NCBI GenBank assembly: GCA_050946275.1
Contig: JBMNUM010000016.1
Location: forward strand, 1-47,264
DNA length: 47,264 bases
Direction: 5' to 3'
Origin: JBMNUM01 sp050946275
Lineage (GTDB): Bacteria; Actinomycetota; Coriobacteriia; Coriobacteriales; CADBOM01
Position 1 is the stretch's first letter. Every line of letters starts with the position of its first letter. The notes beneath the pieces were generated by a model, which was given only the letters and a program-made list of their open reading frames with translations, was not told where the DNA came from and ran no database searches. The position numbers and the translations under genes were made by a program. Below are positions 6,500 through 13,603 of this stretch, piece by piece.

Positions 6500-6514
6500 G
6501 TCGAGTGGGAGTGA
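6500..6514 (+). mobile_element. Putative att core 3 (guaA 3'-end-like, VEWE-stop)
   Basis: GTC GAG TGG GAG TGA reads V-E-W-E-stop, preceded by ACA (T), so T-V-E-W-E matches a GuaA ending with I replaced by V. It lies 120 bp right of the last word of element 3. Distances between cores are 2036 bp (1 to 2) and 2515 bp (2 to 3). Confidence 0.55.
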
Positions 6515-6540
6515 CGGAAAGGGTTATCAGACTCGGCGGG

Positions 6541-6777
6541 TCAGGCGATCTCCTGCTGCTGTTGCGACTCGAGGAAGTCATAGCCGGCCACGAACTTCTC
6601 CTTCGTCCAGCCAGCCTTCTTGTAGTGGGCCATGATCGTCCGGTATTCCCCTATATCCTGATCGCTCAGCTTTCCGCCGGCAACGCTCTCGAGTTGCTCG
6701 TCGCTCAGCTCGAAACCCTCTTCGTCCATCGCCTTCGGCAGCGGGACGTTCATCGGCTTCAGCTCGCTATCGGTCAT
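6541..6777 (-). CDS. Double-glycine leader peptide, RiPP- or bacteriocin-precursor-like, 78 aa
   Basis: The N-terminal half ends in FELSDEQLESVAGG, the Nif11/NHLP-type leader signature with a Gly-Gly cleavage site at residues 34-35. The same motif (YELSDDELEAVAGG) occurs in the precursor at 15021. After GG come 43 residues that are charged and rich in Gln at the end (LESQQQQEIA), without Cys. It may be a modified or secreted peptide, or a diverged leader-domain protein. I start at the ATG at 6777 (AGAAGAG upstream), not at 6837. It lies 27 bp right of att core 3 and has no maturase beside it. Function inferred from the leader only. Confidence 0.65.
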   Translation of the reverse strand: MTDSELKPMNVPLPKAMDEEGFELSDEQLESVAGGKLSDQDIGEYRTIMAHYKKAGWTKEKFVAGYDFLESQQQQEIA

Positions 6778-7022
6778 GTCGACTCTTCTTCGCATAGTGT
6801 TACGCTTGCAAACTCGAAAGATTATACGTTCGTGCATCGGTTCTCGTCCCGGAGGGGCTTGAGGCTGCGTCTAGACCATCGGATACCGTCACGATTTCAT
6901 CTGACATCTGACAATGCGCTCCCCGGCACTCCGATAATGACTATCATGGATAAAAGACAGAAGACGGAAGCGTTCCTCGAGACCTCTCCGTGCAGACGAG
7001 AGCTGATGGTGATACGGGCAAT

Positions 7023-7571
7023 ATGGGTGAACCAAAGGTTCAGAGCGCGCATTTGATGCCGAGCGGGTGCGGCCATGGCCACGCCGATGACGAAAGGGCG
7101 GTGGCGCAGGCGAAGACACGGCGTCTGCAGGATACGTTGTCCGCTGCCGGCAGCGGCGTCATCGCGTTCTGCGTTTGGTCGCTTGCCAAGACCGTCCTGT
7201 TTCTCAGGTTCGCCGACCCCTCCATCGTGCACCAGCTGCTCGGCATCGAGGACGACGCGATGGCGTTCGCGGTCTACCTCTCGACGGCCATCGTGGTCAT
7301 CGTCGACTTGTGCCTGCGCGCGTATGTGGGCCGTTCGGCCCGCGCGGAGGGTCGCGGCCGGAAGCGGGGCACCCTCTACCTGGTCATCGCGGTGATCGTC
7401 GCGGTCGCGAACGCCTCCTCCCTTGTCGGAATCGCATTCGGCACGTCGTTTGCGCTGTCTCCGCTGGTCATGGTGGTCTCGATTGCCATCGAGGCGACCG
7501 CGCTCGCCGCGCTGGTGCTCGTCATCGTCAGCGCGCTGCGCCTGCGACGCATGGACAAGGCGGAAGGGTAG
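7023..7571 (+). CDS. Hypothetical membrane protein, about 4 TM segments
   Basis: A 182-aa protein with a His/Cys-containing soluble N-terminus (GCGHGHADDE) followed by four hydrophobic segments: GVIAFCVWSLAKTVLF, AMAFAVYLSTAIVVIVDL, LYLVIAVIVAVANASSLVGI and LVMVVSIAIEATALAALVL. I do not recognise the family. The start is uncertain: ATG at 7023 or GTG at 6990, neither with a strong ribosome site. It begins a three-gene rightward set (8-bp gap to the DUF6765-like gene, which overlaps the third gene), suggesting a joint membrane-associated function. Confidence 0.7.
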   Translation: MGEPKVQSAHLMPSGCGHGHADDERAVAQAKTRRLQDTLSAAGSGVIAFCVWSLAKTVLFLRFADPSIVHQLLGIEDDAMAFAVYLSTAIVVIVDLCLRAYVGRSARAEGRGRKRGTLYLVIAVIVAVANASSLVGIAFGTSFALSPLVMVVSIAIEATALAALVLVIVSALRLRRMDKAEG

Positions 7572-7579
7572 GCGGCGGC

Positions 7580-8758
7580 ATGGAGAGGTCCTTCCATTAC
7601 TACGGCACGTACTGTGCCGCGCTCATCGCAGGTTATTCGCCGGAGGAGAGCCAAGAGCTCTGCTACAGCGCGTTTCTCGTCGACAAGTGCACGCGGACAT
7701 TCCTCAAGCGCATCGGCGGTCCGCAGTCCGCGGCGACGACGCAGCTCGCGGTGGAGATGGGGTCTGCGCCGACAGACCGCATGGGCCTTGCGGACATCAC
7801 GCGCATCTGGGCATCGTTCCACTTCCTGCCCGCCGACCTGTACGCGGACGTGGACAGGGGAGGCAGGAACTACCGCAACAAGTACCGGTTGCTCTGCGGC
7901 CCGAACGGCGACCTCGTGGCAGACACGGTGAGACTCGCGCAGGGCAAGACCCTGCAGGCGGCGGGCTTGGCCATGCACGTTCTCGCCGACACCTGGGCAC
8001 ATCGCTACTTCGCTGGAACACCATCGTTCGTCATGAACAACACGAACCGCTTCTTCGTCGAGCTGGTTCCCACCAAGGATGGCTCGTTCATCGAGCGTCC
8101 CGTCAAATTCGGGCACAACCCCGCGGTGCCCGACGACTTCGACAAGGGCGTGTACACCAACTCGATCTACCAGCCCAGCGAGTCGACCGTCATGAACCTC
8201 GGCCATGGGCGGGCGGGTCATCTCCCCGACTACTGCTTCATGAGGTACCGCTACGTGCCCGCGTGGAGCGACTACCGGGAGGTTCTCAAGGACAATCCCG
8301 CCGAGTACTACCAGGCGTTTTGCCAGATGGTCTACGCTCTGAAGTGCCTGAGAGGGGAGGACGGCCCGTTCGAGGTGGACACCTACGCCACGGATGCGGT
8401 CGCGCCGTACGAGGGCGAGGTCCGCGCGATCCTGGAGAAGCGCCAGCGCGAGGCGGGGGCCATCGAGGATTGGCTCGCGTTCGGCGAGCGACTCTGCGGG
8501 CGCGCGGTCGACCACTTCGACCTCGACACGTACGTGCAGGAGTACCTGGATGCCGCCCCCGACGCCAAGGACGATACCTATCTGGGCAAGTTCATCCTCG
8601 CGGCGCTCGCGCAAAAGGGCATGGTGGTGAACCGCATCTGGTATTCCGGCAATCCTCTCGCCGGGCGCTCGATCGACTACTACGACAAGGGTTTCGCGGG
8701 CATCAGGGATTTCCTGCCCATCATCGGATACCTGCGGGGAGGTGACGACGATGACTAA
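7580..8758 (+). CDS. DUF6765-like protein, 392 aa
   Basis: A soluble protein beginning MERSFHYYGTYCAALIAGYS. The segment TLQAAGLAMHVLADTWAHRYFAG carries a regular H-x3-D-x3-H spacing in a helix, as in zinc-dependent phospholipase-C-like helical folds, and NLGHGRAGHLPDYCFMRYRY has further His/Asp residues. The whole matches my memory of the DUF6765 family, of unknown function; a metal-dependent hydrolase is an inference from these residues. I use the ATG at 7580 because the upstream extension of the frame overlaps the previous gene. Its last codons overlap the start of the DUF308 gene by 8 nt, implying translational coupling. Confidence 0.75.
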   Translation: MERSFHYYGTYCAALIAGYSPEESQELCYSAFLVDKCTRTFLKRIGGPQSAATTQLAVEMGSAPTDRMGLADITRIWASFHFLPADLYADVDRGGRNYRNKYRLLCGPNGDLVADTVRLAQGKTLQAAGLAMHVLADTWAHRYFAGTPSFVMNNTNRFFVELVPTKDGSFIERPVKFGHNPAVPDDFDKGVYTNSIYQPSESTVMNLGHGRAGHLPDYCFMRYRYVPAWSDYREVLKDNPAEYYQAFCQMVYALKCLRGEDGPFEVDTYATDAVAPYEGEVRAILEKRQREAGAIEDWLAFGERLCGRAVDHFDLDTYVQEYLDAAPDAKDDTYLGKFILAALAQKGMVVNRIWYSGNPLAGRSIDYYDKGFAGIRDFLPIIGYLRGGDDDD

Positions 8759-9281
8759 GCTGCAGCGCATCGGGAACCTCGCCCTCGGCCTGCTCATGAT
8801 CGTCTGCGCCCTCGTCTTGCTGCTGCTGCCGCAAAACGGCCTGCTCGTCGTGGCGTTCGTCCTGGCCATCGCGCTCGTGCTGTATGGCGTGAGGAAGCTG
8901 GTGTACTACTTCAGGATGGCGCGCCACACGGTGGGTGGTTTGTCGGTGCTGTTCGTGGGCGTGATCGCCCTCGACGTCGGCGTGTTCGCGATAGCCGTCA
9001 TCGACAACCCCCAGATCGCGATCGCCTTGTATCTGGTCGCCCACAACGCGCTCAACGGGTTCCTCTTCATCGGGCGCGGCATAGAGTCGAAGATGAACAA
9101 GGCTCCCTGGGTTGGCGAGCTCGTCAAGGGCCTGTTGTGCCTGGCGTTCGCCGTGGCCTGCATCTCGTGCGTCAACTCGGGAGATGCCCTTCTCTGGATC
9201 TTCTGCCTGGGCTTGCTCTACGATGCGGGCGTTCGCCTGGCGTCGGCCTTCAGGCCCAGCGCGATTGTCTTCATCCAGTAG
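8751..9281 (+). CDS. DUF308/HdeD-like membrane protein
   Basis: A 176-aa protein with about six hydrophobic segments in pairs (IGNLALGLLMIVCALVLLLL, LLVVAFVLAIALVLYG, LSVLFVGVIALDVGVFAIAV, AIALYLVAHNALNGFLFIG, GLLCLAFAVACISC, LLWIFCLGLLYDAGVRL). The paired-helix pattern with G-x3-L..L-x2-P-x2-G/N resembles HdeD/DUF308 proteins, which are poorly characterised. The ATG at 8751 follows GGGGAGG inside the end of the previous gene. A GC-rich hairpin follows at 9312. Confidence 0.75.
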   Translation: MTKLQRIGNLALGLLMIVCALVLLLLPQNGLLVVAFVLAIALVLYGVRKLVYYFRMARHTVGGLSVLFVGVIALDVGVFAIAVIDNPQIAIALYLVAHNALNGFLFIGRGIESKMNKAPWVGELVKGLLCLAFAVACISCVNSGDALLWIFCLGLLYDAGVRLASAFRPSAIVFIQ

Positions 9282-9311
9282 CCGCTGGCGCGGCCCGCCG
9301 ATAAGAGAAAG

Positions 9312-9344
9312 GCCCGGGCCCACGAGTGATTCGCGAGCCCGGGC
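9312..9344. terminator. Hairpin between convergent transcription units
   Basis: GCCCGGGC (9312-9319) and GCCCGGGC (9337-9344) form an 8-bp stem over a 17-nt loop between the rightward DUF308 gene and the leftward aldo/keto reductase. There is no T run. Confidence 0.5.
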
Positions 9345-9393
9345 GCCATCATCGCCCGTCCAACATGCCGGAGCTGCCCGAAGGCAAGAGCGC

Positions 9394-10446
9394 TTAGCGT
9401 CCCTCCTCCTTCAGGAACTTCGCGTTGGCGAGCCACACGTGCTCCTTGCCGGCGTCGGCAGGCTTGTTCTGCGCCATCACGCCGACGATGGCGTGCGGCA
9501 CGTAGGGTTCCTCCAGATAGGCTATCTCCTCGCTTGAGAGCTTGAGCTCAACCGCGGCGACCGCTCCGTCGATGTGATGCGGTTTGGTGGCGCCGACCAC
9601 GGGGGAGGCGACCCTTGTGAGCAACCAGGCGATCGAGACCTCGGTCATCGAAACGCTCCGGTTGTCGGCGATCTCGGCCACGCGCTCGATCACGCGCGCA
9701 TCGGGCTCGGCCGTGGCATCGTACTTGAACTTGGCGTAGGAATCCTCCGCGAGGCGCTTGCTCGTCTCGCCCGGGCGACGCGACAGGCGCCCGCTTGCCA
9801 GCGCGCTGTAGGGTGTGAGGGCGATGCCCTCCTCGGCGCAGCACGGAGCCATCTCGCGCTCGTCCTCGCGAAAGATCAGGTTCATGTGGTTCTGCACGCT
9901 CACGAACCTCGGGAACCCTTCGCGCTCGGCGAATGCGAGCGCCTTCTCGAGCTGCCAGGCGTAGACGTTGGCGATGCCGATGTACCGCGCCTTGCCTGCG
10001 GCCACCACGGCGGCAAGCCCCTCCATCACGTCGTGCAGGGGAGTGTTGTAATCCCACATGTGATAGATGTAGAGATCGACATGGTCCATTCCCAGGTGTG
10101 CGAGACTCGCGTCGATGCTGTTCGCGATGTGCTGCTGGCCGCTGACGCCCTCCGCGATCTCGTCGGCCGTGCGCGGCAGGAACTTCGTGGCGACCACCAC
10201 GTCCTCGCGACGGGCGAAGTCGCGCAGCGCCCGTCCCAGGAATGCCTCGGAGGTGCCTCCCTGGTAGGCGACGGCGGTGTCGAAGAAGTTCACGCCGGCG
10301 TCGAGGGCTCGCTTGACGATGACGCGGGTCTCGTCCTCGCCGACGGTCCAGGTGTGCTGTCCGGCCTGCGGGTCGCCGAACCCCATGCAACCCAGGCAGA
10401 TGCGCGAGACGTTCAGGTCGCTCGGACCAAGCTTGGCGTATTCCAT
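9394..10446 (-). CDS. Aldo/keto reductase (YajO/Tas-like)
   Basis: A 350-aa NADPH-dependent reductase of the AKR barrel family. The first strand LGPSDLNVSRICLGCMGFG, FFDTAVAYQGGTSEAFLGRAL (catalytic Asp and Tyr), VVVATKF (Lys), and DLYIYHMWDYNTP (His) give the expected D-Y-K-H tetrad in order, and SPVVGATKPHHIDGAV near the end is the nucleotide-binding strand. The ATG at 10446 follows GGAGGCC; an upstream in-frame start overlaps the flavodoxin gene. It is the last gene of a leftward operon (AKR, MerR, flavodoxin, AKR) with only 2 bp to the preceding gene. Substrate unknown; detoxification of aldehydes or quinones fits the MerR context. Confidence 0.9.
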   Translation of the reverse strand: MEYAKLGPSDLNVSRICLGCMGFGDPQAGQHTWTVGEDETRVIVKRALDAGVNFFDTAVAYQGGTSEAFLGRALRDFARREDVVVATKFLPRTADEIAEGVSGQQHIANSIDASLAHLGMDHVDLYIYHMWDYNTPLHDVMEGLAAVVAAGKARYIGIANVYAWQLEKALAFAEREGFPRFVSVQNHMNLIFREDEREMAPCCAEEGIALTPYSALASGRLSRRPGETSKRLAEDSYAKFKYDATAEPDARVIERVAEIADNRSVSMTEVSIAWLLTRVASPVVGATKPHHIDGAVAAVELKLSSEEIAYLEEPYVPHAIVGVMAQNKPADAGKEHVWLANAKFLKEEGR

Positions 10447-10448
10447 CT

Positions 10449-10931
10449 CTAGGCCTCCAGCGCCTTCTCGGCCCACTTCGCGAGCTTCGCCTGGGAGGGG
10501 CGTCCGTTCAGCAGGCTGCCCGAGAGCACTCGCGCACCCGGCACGAGTCCCTGCATGCGCTGCGGAGCACGGCCCAGACCGCTGCCGCCGCTCGTCGCGA
10601 AGGGCACGATCGTCTTGCCCGAGAAGTCATAGGCCTCGAGGAACGTGTCGATGATGCGCGGCTCCACGTACCACCACACGGGGAAACCCAGGAACACCGT
10701 GTCGTAAGCGGCCATGTCCGCGACCTCGCCCGCGATGCCCGGGCGGCATGCCTCGTCGTTCATCTCGAAGGTCGTGCGGCTCTTCCTGTCCTGCCAGTTC
10801 AGGTCGGCACCCGTGTAGGGCACCTCGGGTGCGATCTCGAACAGGTCGGCGCCTGTCGCCGCCGCCAGCTCCTTGGCCACGCGAGCCGTCGTCCCGCTTG
10901 CGCTGAAGTATGCAACCAGTGTCTTTGCCAT
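10449..10931 (-). CDS. Flavodoxin
   Basis: A 160-aa FMN protein. The phosphate-binding loop YFSASGTTARVAKELA lies at the N-terminus, FLGFPVWWYVEPRII is the 60s-loop region seen in the flavodoxin family related to YwqN/Tas partners, and PFATSGGSGLG is the 90s loop. The internal EVPYTGADLNWQDRKSRTTFEMND is characteristic of the flavodoxin_4-like subfamily. ATG follows AGGGGAAT. It is third in the MerR-controlled operon, and likely donates electrons to, or is reduced together with, the aldo/keto reductases. Confidence 0.9.
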   Translation of the reverse strand: MAKTLVAYFSASGTTARVAKELAAATGADLFEIAPEVPYTGADLNWQDRKSRTTFEMNDEACRPGIAGEVADMAAYDTVFLGFPVWWYVEPRIIDTFLEAYDFSGKTIVPFATSGGSGLGRAPQRMQGLVPGARVLSGSLLNGRPSQAKLAKWAEKALEA

Positions 10932-10946
10932 ATCGATTCCCCTTAT

Positions 10947-11405
10947 CTAGTATCGGTTAATCCTGCATTTGGATTTGATGCGCTTGATGTCGTCGGGCAG
11001 CTCCTCGTAGGGCATGTTGCGCGGCGTGTCGCACGTGCCCGACTCGCTGGCCACGTCGTAGAACCAGCATTTGTAGTCGATGAAGTCCCGCGCCAGCTTC
11101 AATTCCTCGAGCTGCGCGTCGATGGCCGCGCGCCGCTCGTAGACGATGCGGCGGCGCTCCTCGATGGTCGAGTCGCCCTCGATGTAGAGCCGGATGTACT
11201 CGCGAATCTCCTTGATGGGCATGCCCGACACCTTCAGGCGCTCCACGAAGCGCATCCATTCCAGGTCGTCCTCGTCGAAGAGGCGCCGGCCGTCGCTTGA
11301 GCGCTGCTGGTTGGGGATGAGGCCGTTCTTCTCGTAGAAGCGGATGGTCGAGGCCGGCATCCCGAGCTCGGCCGCCGCATCGCCTATCGTGTACATCTTC
11401 TCCAT
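10947..11405 (-). CDS. MerR-family transcriptional regulator
   Basis: A 152-aa regulator. MYTIGDAAAELGMPASTIRFYEKNGLIPNQQRSSDGRRLFDEDDLEWM is the full MerR winged helix, followed by a long helix (MPIKEIREYIRLYIEGDSTIEERRRIVYERRAAIDAQLEEL) and a Cys-containing tail (YKCWFYD, GTCDTPRN, SKCRIN). The tail cysteines suggest thiol-based sensing, as in the NmlR/AdhR group, but spacing is not a defined metal site. It is encoded inside the operon that it probably controls through the 20-bp palindrome at 12437-12456. ATG follows AAAGG. Confidence 0.9.
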   Translation of the reverse strand: MEKMYTIGDAAAELGMPASTIRFYEKNGLIPNQQRSSDGRRLFDEDDLEWMRFVERLKVSGMPIKEIREYIRLYIEGDSTIEERRRIVYERRAAIDAQLEELKLARDFIDYKCWFYDVASESGTCDTPRNMPYEELPDDIKRIKSKCRINRY

Positions 11406-11435
11406 GACTGCGCCTTTCGGTGTTTGCCGCTTTGC

Positions 11436-12377
11436 CTAGTCCATGACCTTTTCCCAGAAACGGATCGCGTTGATGCCGAGCGAATCCGCCAGCTCCTCGA
11501 GCTCGGCGACCTCGGCTGCGGTCAGCTCGATGGCGGCAGCCGCCGCCGCGTCTGCCACATGGCGCTCCTTGGTGACGCCCACGATGGGCAGCGTTCCCTT
11601 CGCGATGGCCCACGCCACGGGCACCTGGGCGGTGCCGACGCCATGCGCCTCGGCGACCTCGGCGAGCTTGGCGTTGAGCACCTCGAGCTTGTCGAGCACG
11701 GGATTGTATGTGGCCGCGCGGGCGGATCCCTCGGGCATCGGGTGCTTCGTGTCGTACTTGCCAGAGAGCGCGCCCTGCTCGAGCACCATGTACGCGAAGA
11801 ACGTCGCGTCGTTTGCCTTGCACCAGTCGAGGATGCCCGAGTCGATGGAGCTGCGGTTGATGAGGCTCAGGTGGTTCTGCACGGCGCCGAGCTTGAGGCC
11901 GTGCTCGCGCAGGATGGCGTCGGCCTCCTTGATCTCCGCCAGGTTGTGGTTGGAGACGCCGATCATCGGCGCGTCGTCGCGTCCCTCGAAGAACTCCGCG
12001 AGGGCGCGGGTCCACCTGGGCGCCTCGGAGGTGTTGTGCACCCAGTAGATGTCGAAGCGGTTGAGCCCCATGAGGTCAAGCTGCATGTCGTGCATCGCGG
12101 CCACGGGATCGGCCGCCGAGGTGTCGATGCACTGCGGGGTGAGCTTGTCCGACACGAGGTAGCTCTCGCGGGGGAGACCCTCGAGGAAGCCCGCGAGCAC
12201 CTTCTCGGACGTCCCCATGCCATAGGCGTAGGCCGTGTCCCAGAGGTTCAGGCCGGCGGCCATGGCCGCGTCGAAGATGGGCTTGAGCTCGGTTGCGTCG
12301 ATACCGCTTCCGAACGTGCCGTCGTTGCCCCAGGCCCATGCGCCCAGTGCGATCTTGGGAAATCTGATGTCTGTCAT
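11436..12377 (-). CDS. Aldo/keto reductase
   Basis: A 313-aa AKR barrel protein. FPKIALGAWAWGNDGTFG opens the fold, NLWDTAYAYGMGTSEKVLAGFL carries catalytic Asp and Tyr, ESYLVSDKLTP the Lys, and FDIYWVHNTSEAPRW the His. TLPIVGVTKERHVADAA is the nucleotide-binding end. It is first in the leftward MerR operon, 30 bp from the MerR gene, with AAAGGA before the ATG and a MerR-type promoter about 50 bp upstream. Two different reductases with a flavodoxin point to a stress-inducible carbonyl or quinone detoxification unit. Confidence 0.9.
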   Translation of the reverse strand: MTDIRFPKIALGAWAWGNDGTFGSGIDATELKPIFDAAMAAGLNLWDTAYAYGMGTSEKVLAGFLEGLPRESYLVSDKLTPQCIDTSAADPVAAMHDMQLDLMGLNRFDIYWVHNTSEAPRWTRALAEFFEGRDDAPMIGVSNHNLAEIKEADAILREHGLKLGAVQNHLSLINRSSIDSGILDWCKANDATFFAYMVLEQGALSGKYDTKHPMPEGSARAATYNPVLDKLEVLNAKLAEVAEAHGVGTAQVPVAWAIAKGTLPIVGVTKERHVADAAAAAAIELTAAEVAELEELADSLGINAIRFWEKVMD

Positions 12378-12428
12378 GATGAGGTTCCTTTCAGGTAGGT
12401 TTCCAGTTTAATCAACATCTTCGAGAAC

Positions 12429-12459
12429 ATCGTGCTACTTAAACCATGGTTTAAGTCAA
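12429..12459 (-). promoter_or_regulatory. MerR-type promoter with a 20-bp perfect palindrome
   Basis: Reading leftward, TTGACT (-35, 12454-12459) and CACGAT (-10, 12429-12434) are separated by a 19-bp spacer, the elongated spacing used by MerR activators. The perfect palindrome ACTTAAACCATGGTTTAAGT (12437-12456) fills the spacer and overlaps the -35. This closely resembles NmlR/AdhR-type operators. The first gene starts 52 bp further on. Confidence 0.75.
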
Positions 12460-12565
12460 GGGACTTTGTTCGGGATTTTTTGCCTTCCGGGAGCGGCTCT
12501 CTGCTAAACCAGCGCATCGATGTTGGCGCCCGATCGGGGGTGCTGGCCGCGAGAGGAGTGACTGC

Positions 12566-13490
12566 AATCAGCAAACCCGCATTTCGACCTCCCGCGTGGG
12601 GTTTGCTGACCGCGCTTGCGGCAACTGCAATCAGCAAACCCGCATCTGGAGCTCCCATGTAGGGTTTGCTGACTGGGGAGCGGGCGCCGGCAATCAGCAA
12701 ACCCGCATCTCGACCTCCCGCGCGGGGCTTGCCGACCGCGCCTGTGCCACCGGCAATCAGCAAACCCGCATCTCGACCTCCCGCGTGGGGCTTGCCGACC
12801 GCTATTATGGCGGGCGCCGGAGTACGGCCGCCGGGTTGGATCTCGACTTCCCGTCCCGAAATGCGGGGTTGTCGAAAACGAGGGCGCCCGTGCACGTTTC
12901 CACGGCCCGCCTGTCCCAAATTGCGGGGTTGTCGAAGGCGGATTCCTCCCGCGTGTCCGGAAATGCGGGGTTGTCGAAAGATCTTGTCCCAAAACGTGGG
13001 GTTGTCGAAAAATCCGGAGCGTCCCGCTTTCGACATCCCCGCATTTTCGGACACGGGAGGGCGTTTTCCCTGCAAGGCGGGCCCGGTTTTCGACAAACCC
13101 GCATTTTGGATTACCGTGCAGGATTGCTGACCGCTTCTGCGGCAACCGCAATCAGCAAACCCGCATCTCGACCTCCCATGTAGGGTTTGTTGACTGGGGA
13201 GCGGGCGCCGGCAATCAGCAAACCCGCATTTCGACCTCCCATGTGGGGTTTGCTGACCGCGCTTGCGCCCCCGGCAATCAGCAAACCCGCATCCGTAGCT
13301 CCCGCGTGGGGTTTGCTGACCGCGCGCGGGGCAACTGCAATCAGCAAACCCGCATTTCGACCTCCCATGTAGGGTTTGCTGACTGGGGAGCGGGCGCCGG
13401 CAATCAGCAAACCCGCATTCCGACCTCCCACGTGGGGTTTGCTGACCGCGCCTGTGCCGCCCGCAATCAGCAAACCCGCACTCCCCGCTA
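12566..13490. repeat. Array of palindromic 63-bp repeats with a central variant block
   Basis: Nine complete units plus a half unit repeat at exactly 63 bp: TCAGCAAACCCGCAT begins at about 12568, 12631, 12694 and 12757, and again at 13152, 13215, 13278, 13341, 13404 and 13467. Each unit pairs that arm with an inverted arm (CGTGGGGTTTGCTGA or close variants) around a 12-nt loop. Between 12855 and 13115 sits a block of six related but distinct half-sites, AATGCGGGGTTGTCGAA four times and then inverted twice. Inter-hairpin linkers recur in the same order in units 1-3 and 7-9, so 189-bp blocks were duplicated. No believable gene; long frames on both strands are a by-product of the 3n period. Confidence 0.8.
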
Positions 13491-13603
13491 AACTAGTGTC
13501 TGCACGACGGGTGGCGTGCACTGGTGTTGGCTTAGCAGGGAGATGCCTGCTTTTGCTAGAGTAGTTTTGTCGGGAGTTCCCGTGTGGAAGAGGAGGGGCG
13601 GAC

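Noticed and set aside
6933..6947. GATAATGACTATCAT, resembling part of a Fur box
   Set aside because: Only the first half matches the 19-bp consensus well, and the adjacent genes are not iron-uptake genes.
12566..13490. CRISPR array or integron attC array
   Set aside because: Each unit contains its own long inverted repeat, linkers are short and recur, no cas genes or integron integrase are present, and arms do not fit the GTTRRRY attC box.
12374..13521. Frames on both strands of the 63-bp array that give 21-aa repeats such as SKPHxGGRNAGLLIA
   Set aside because: The period is a multiple of three, so frames stay open on both strands; no ribosome site or start context, and conservation follows hairpin pairing rather than codons.
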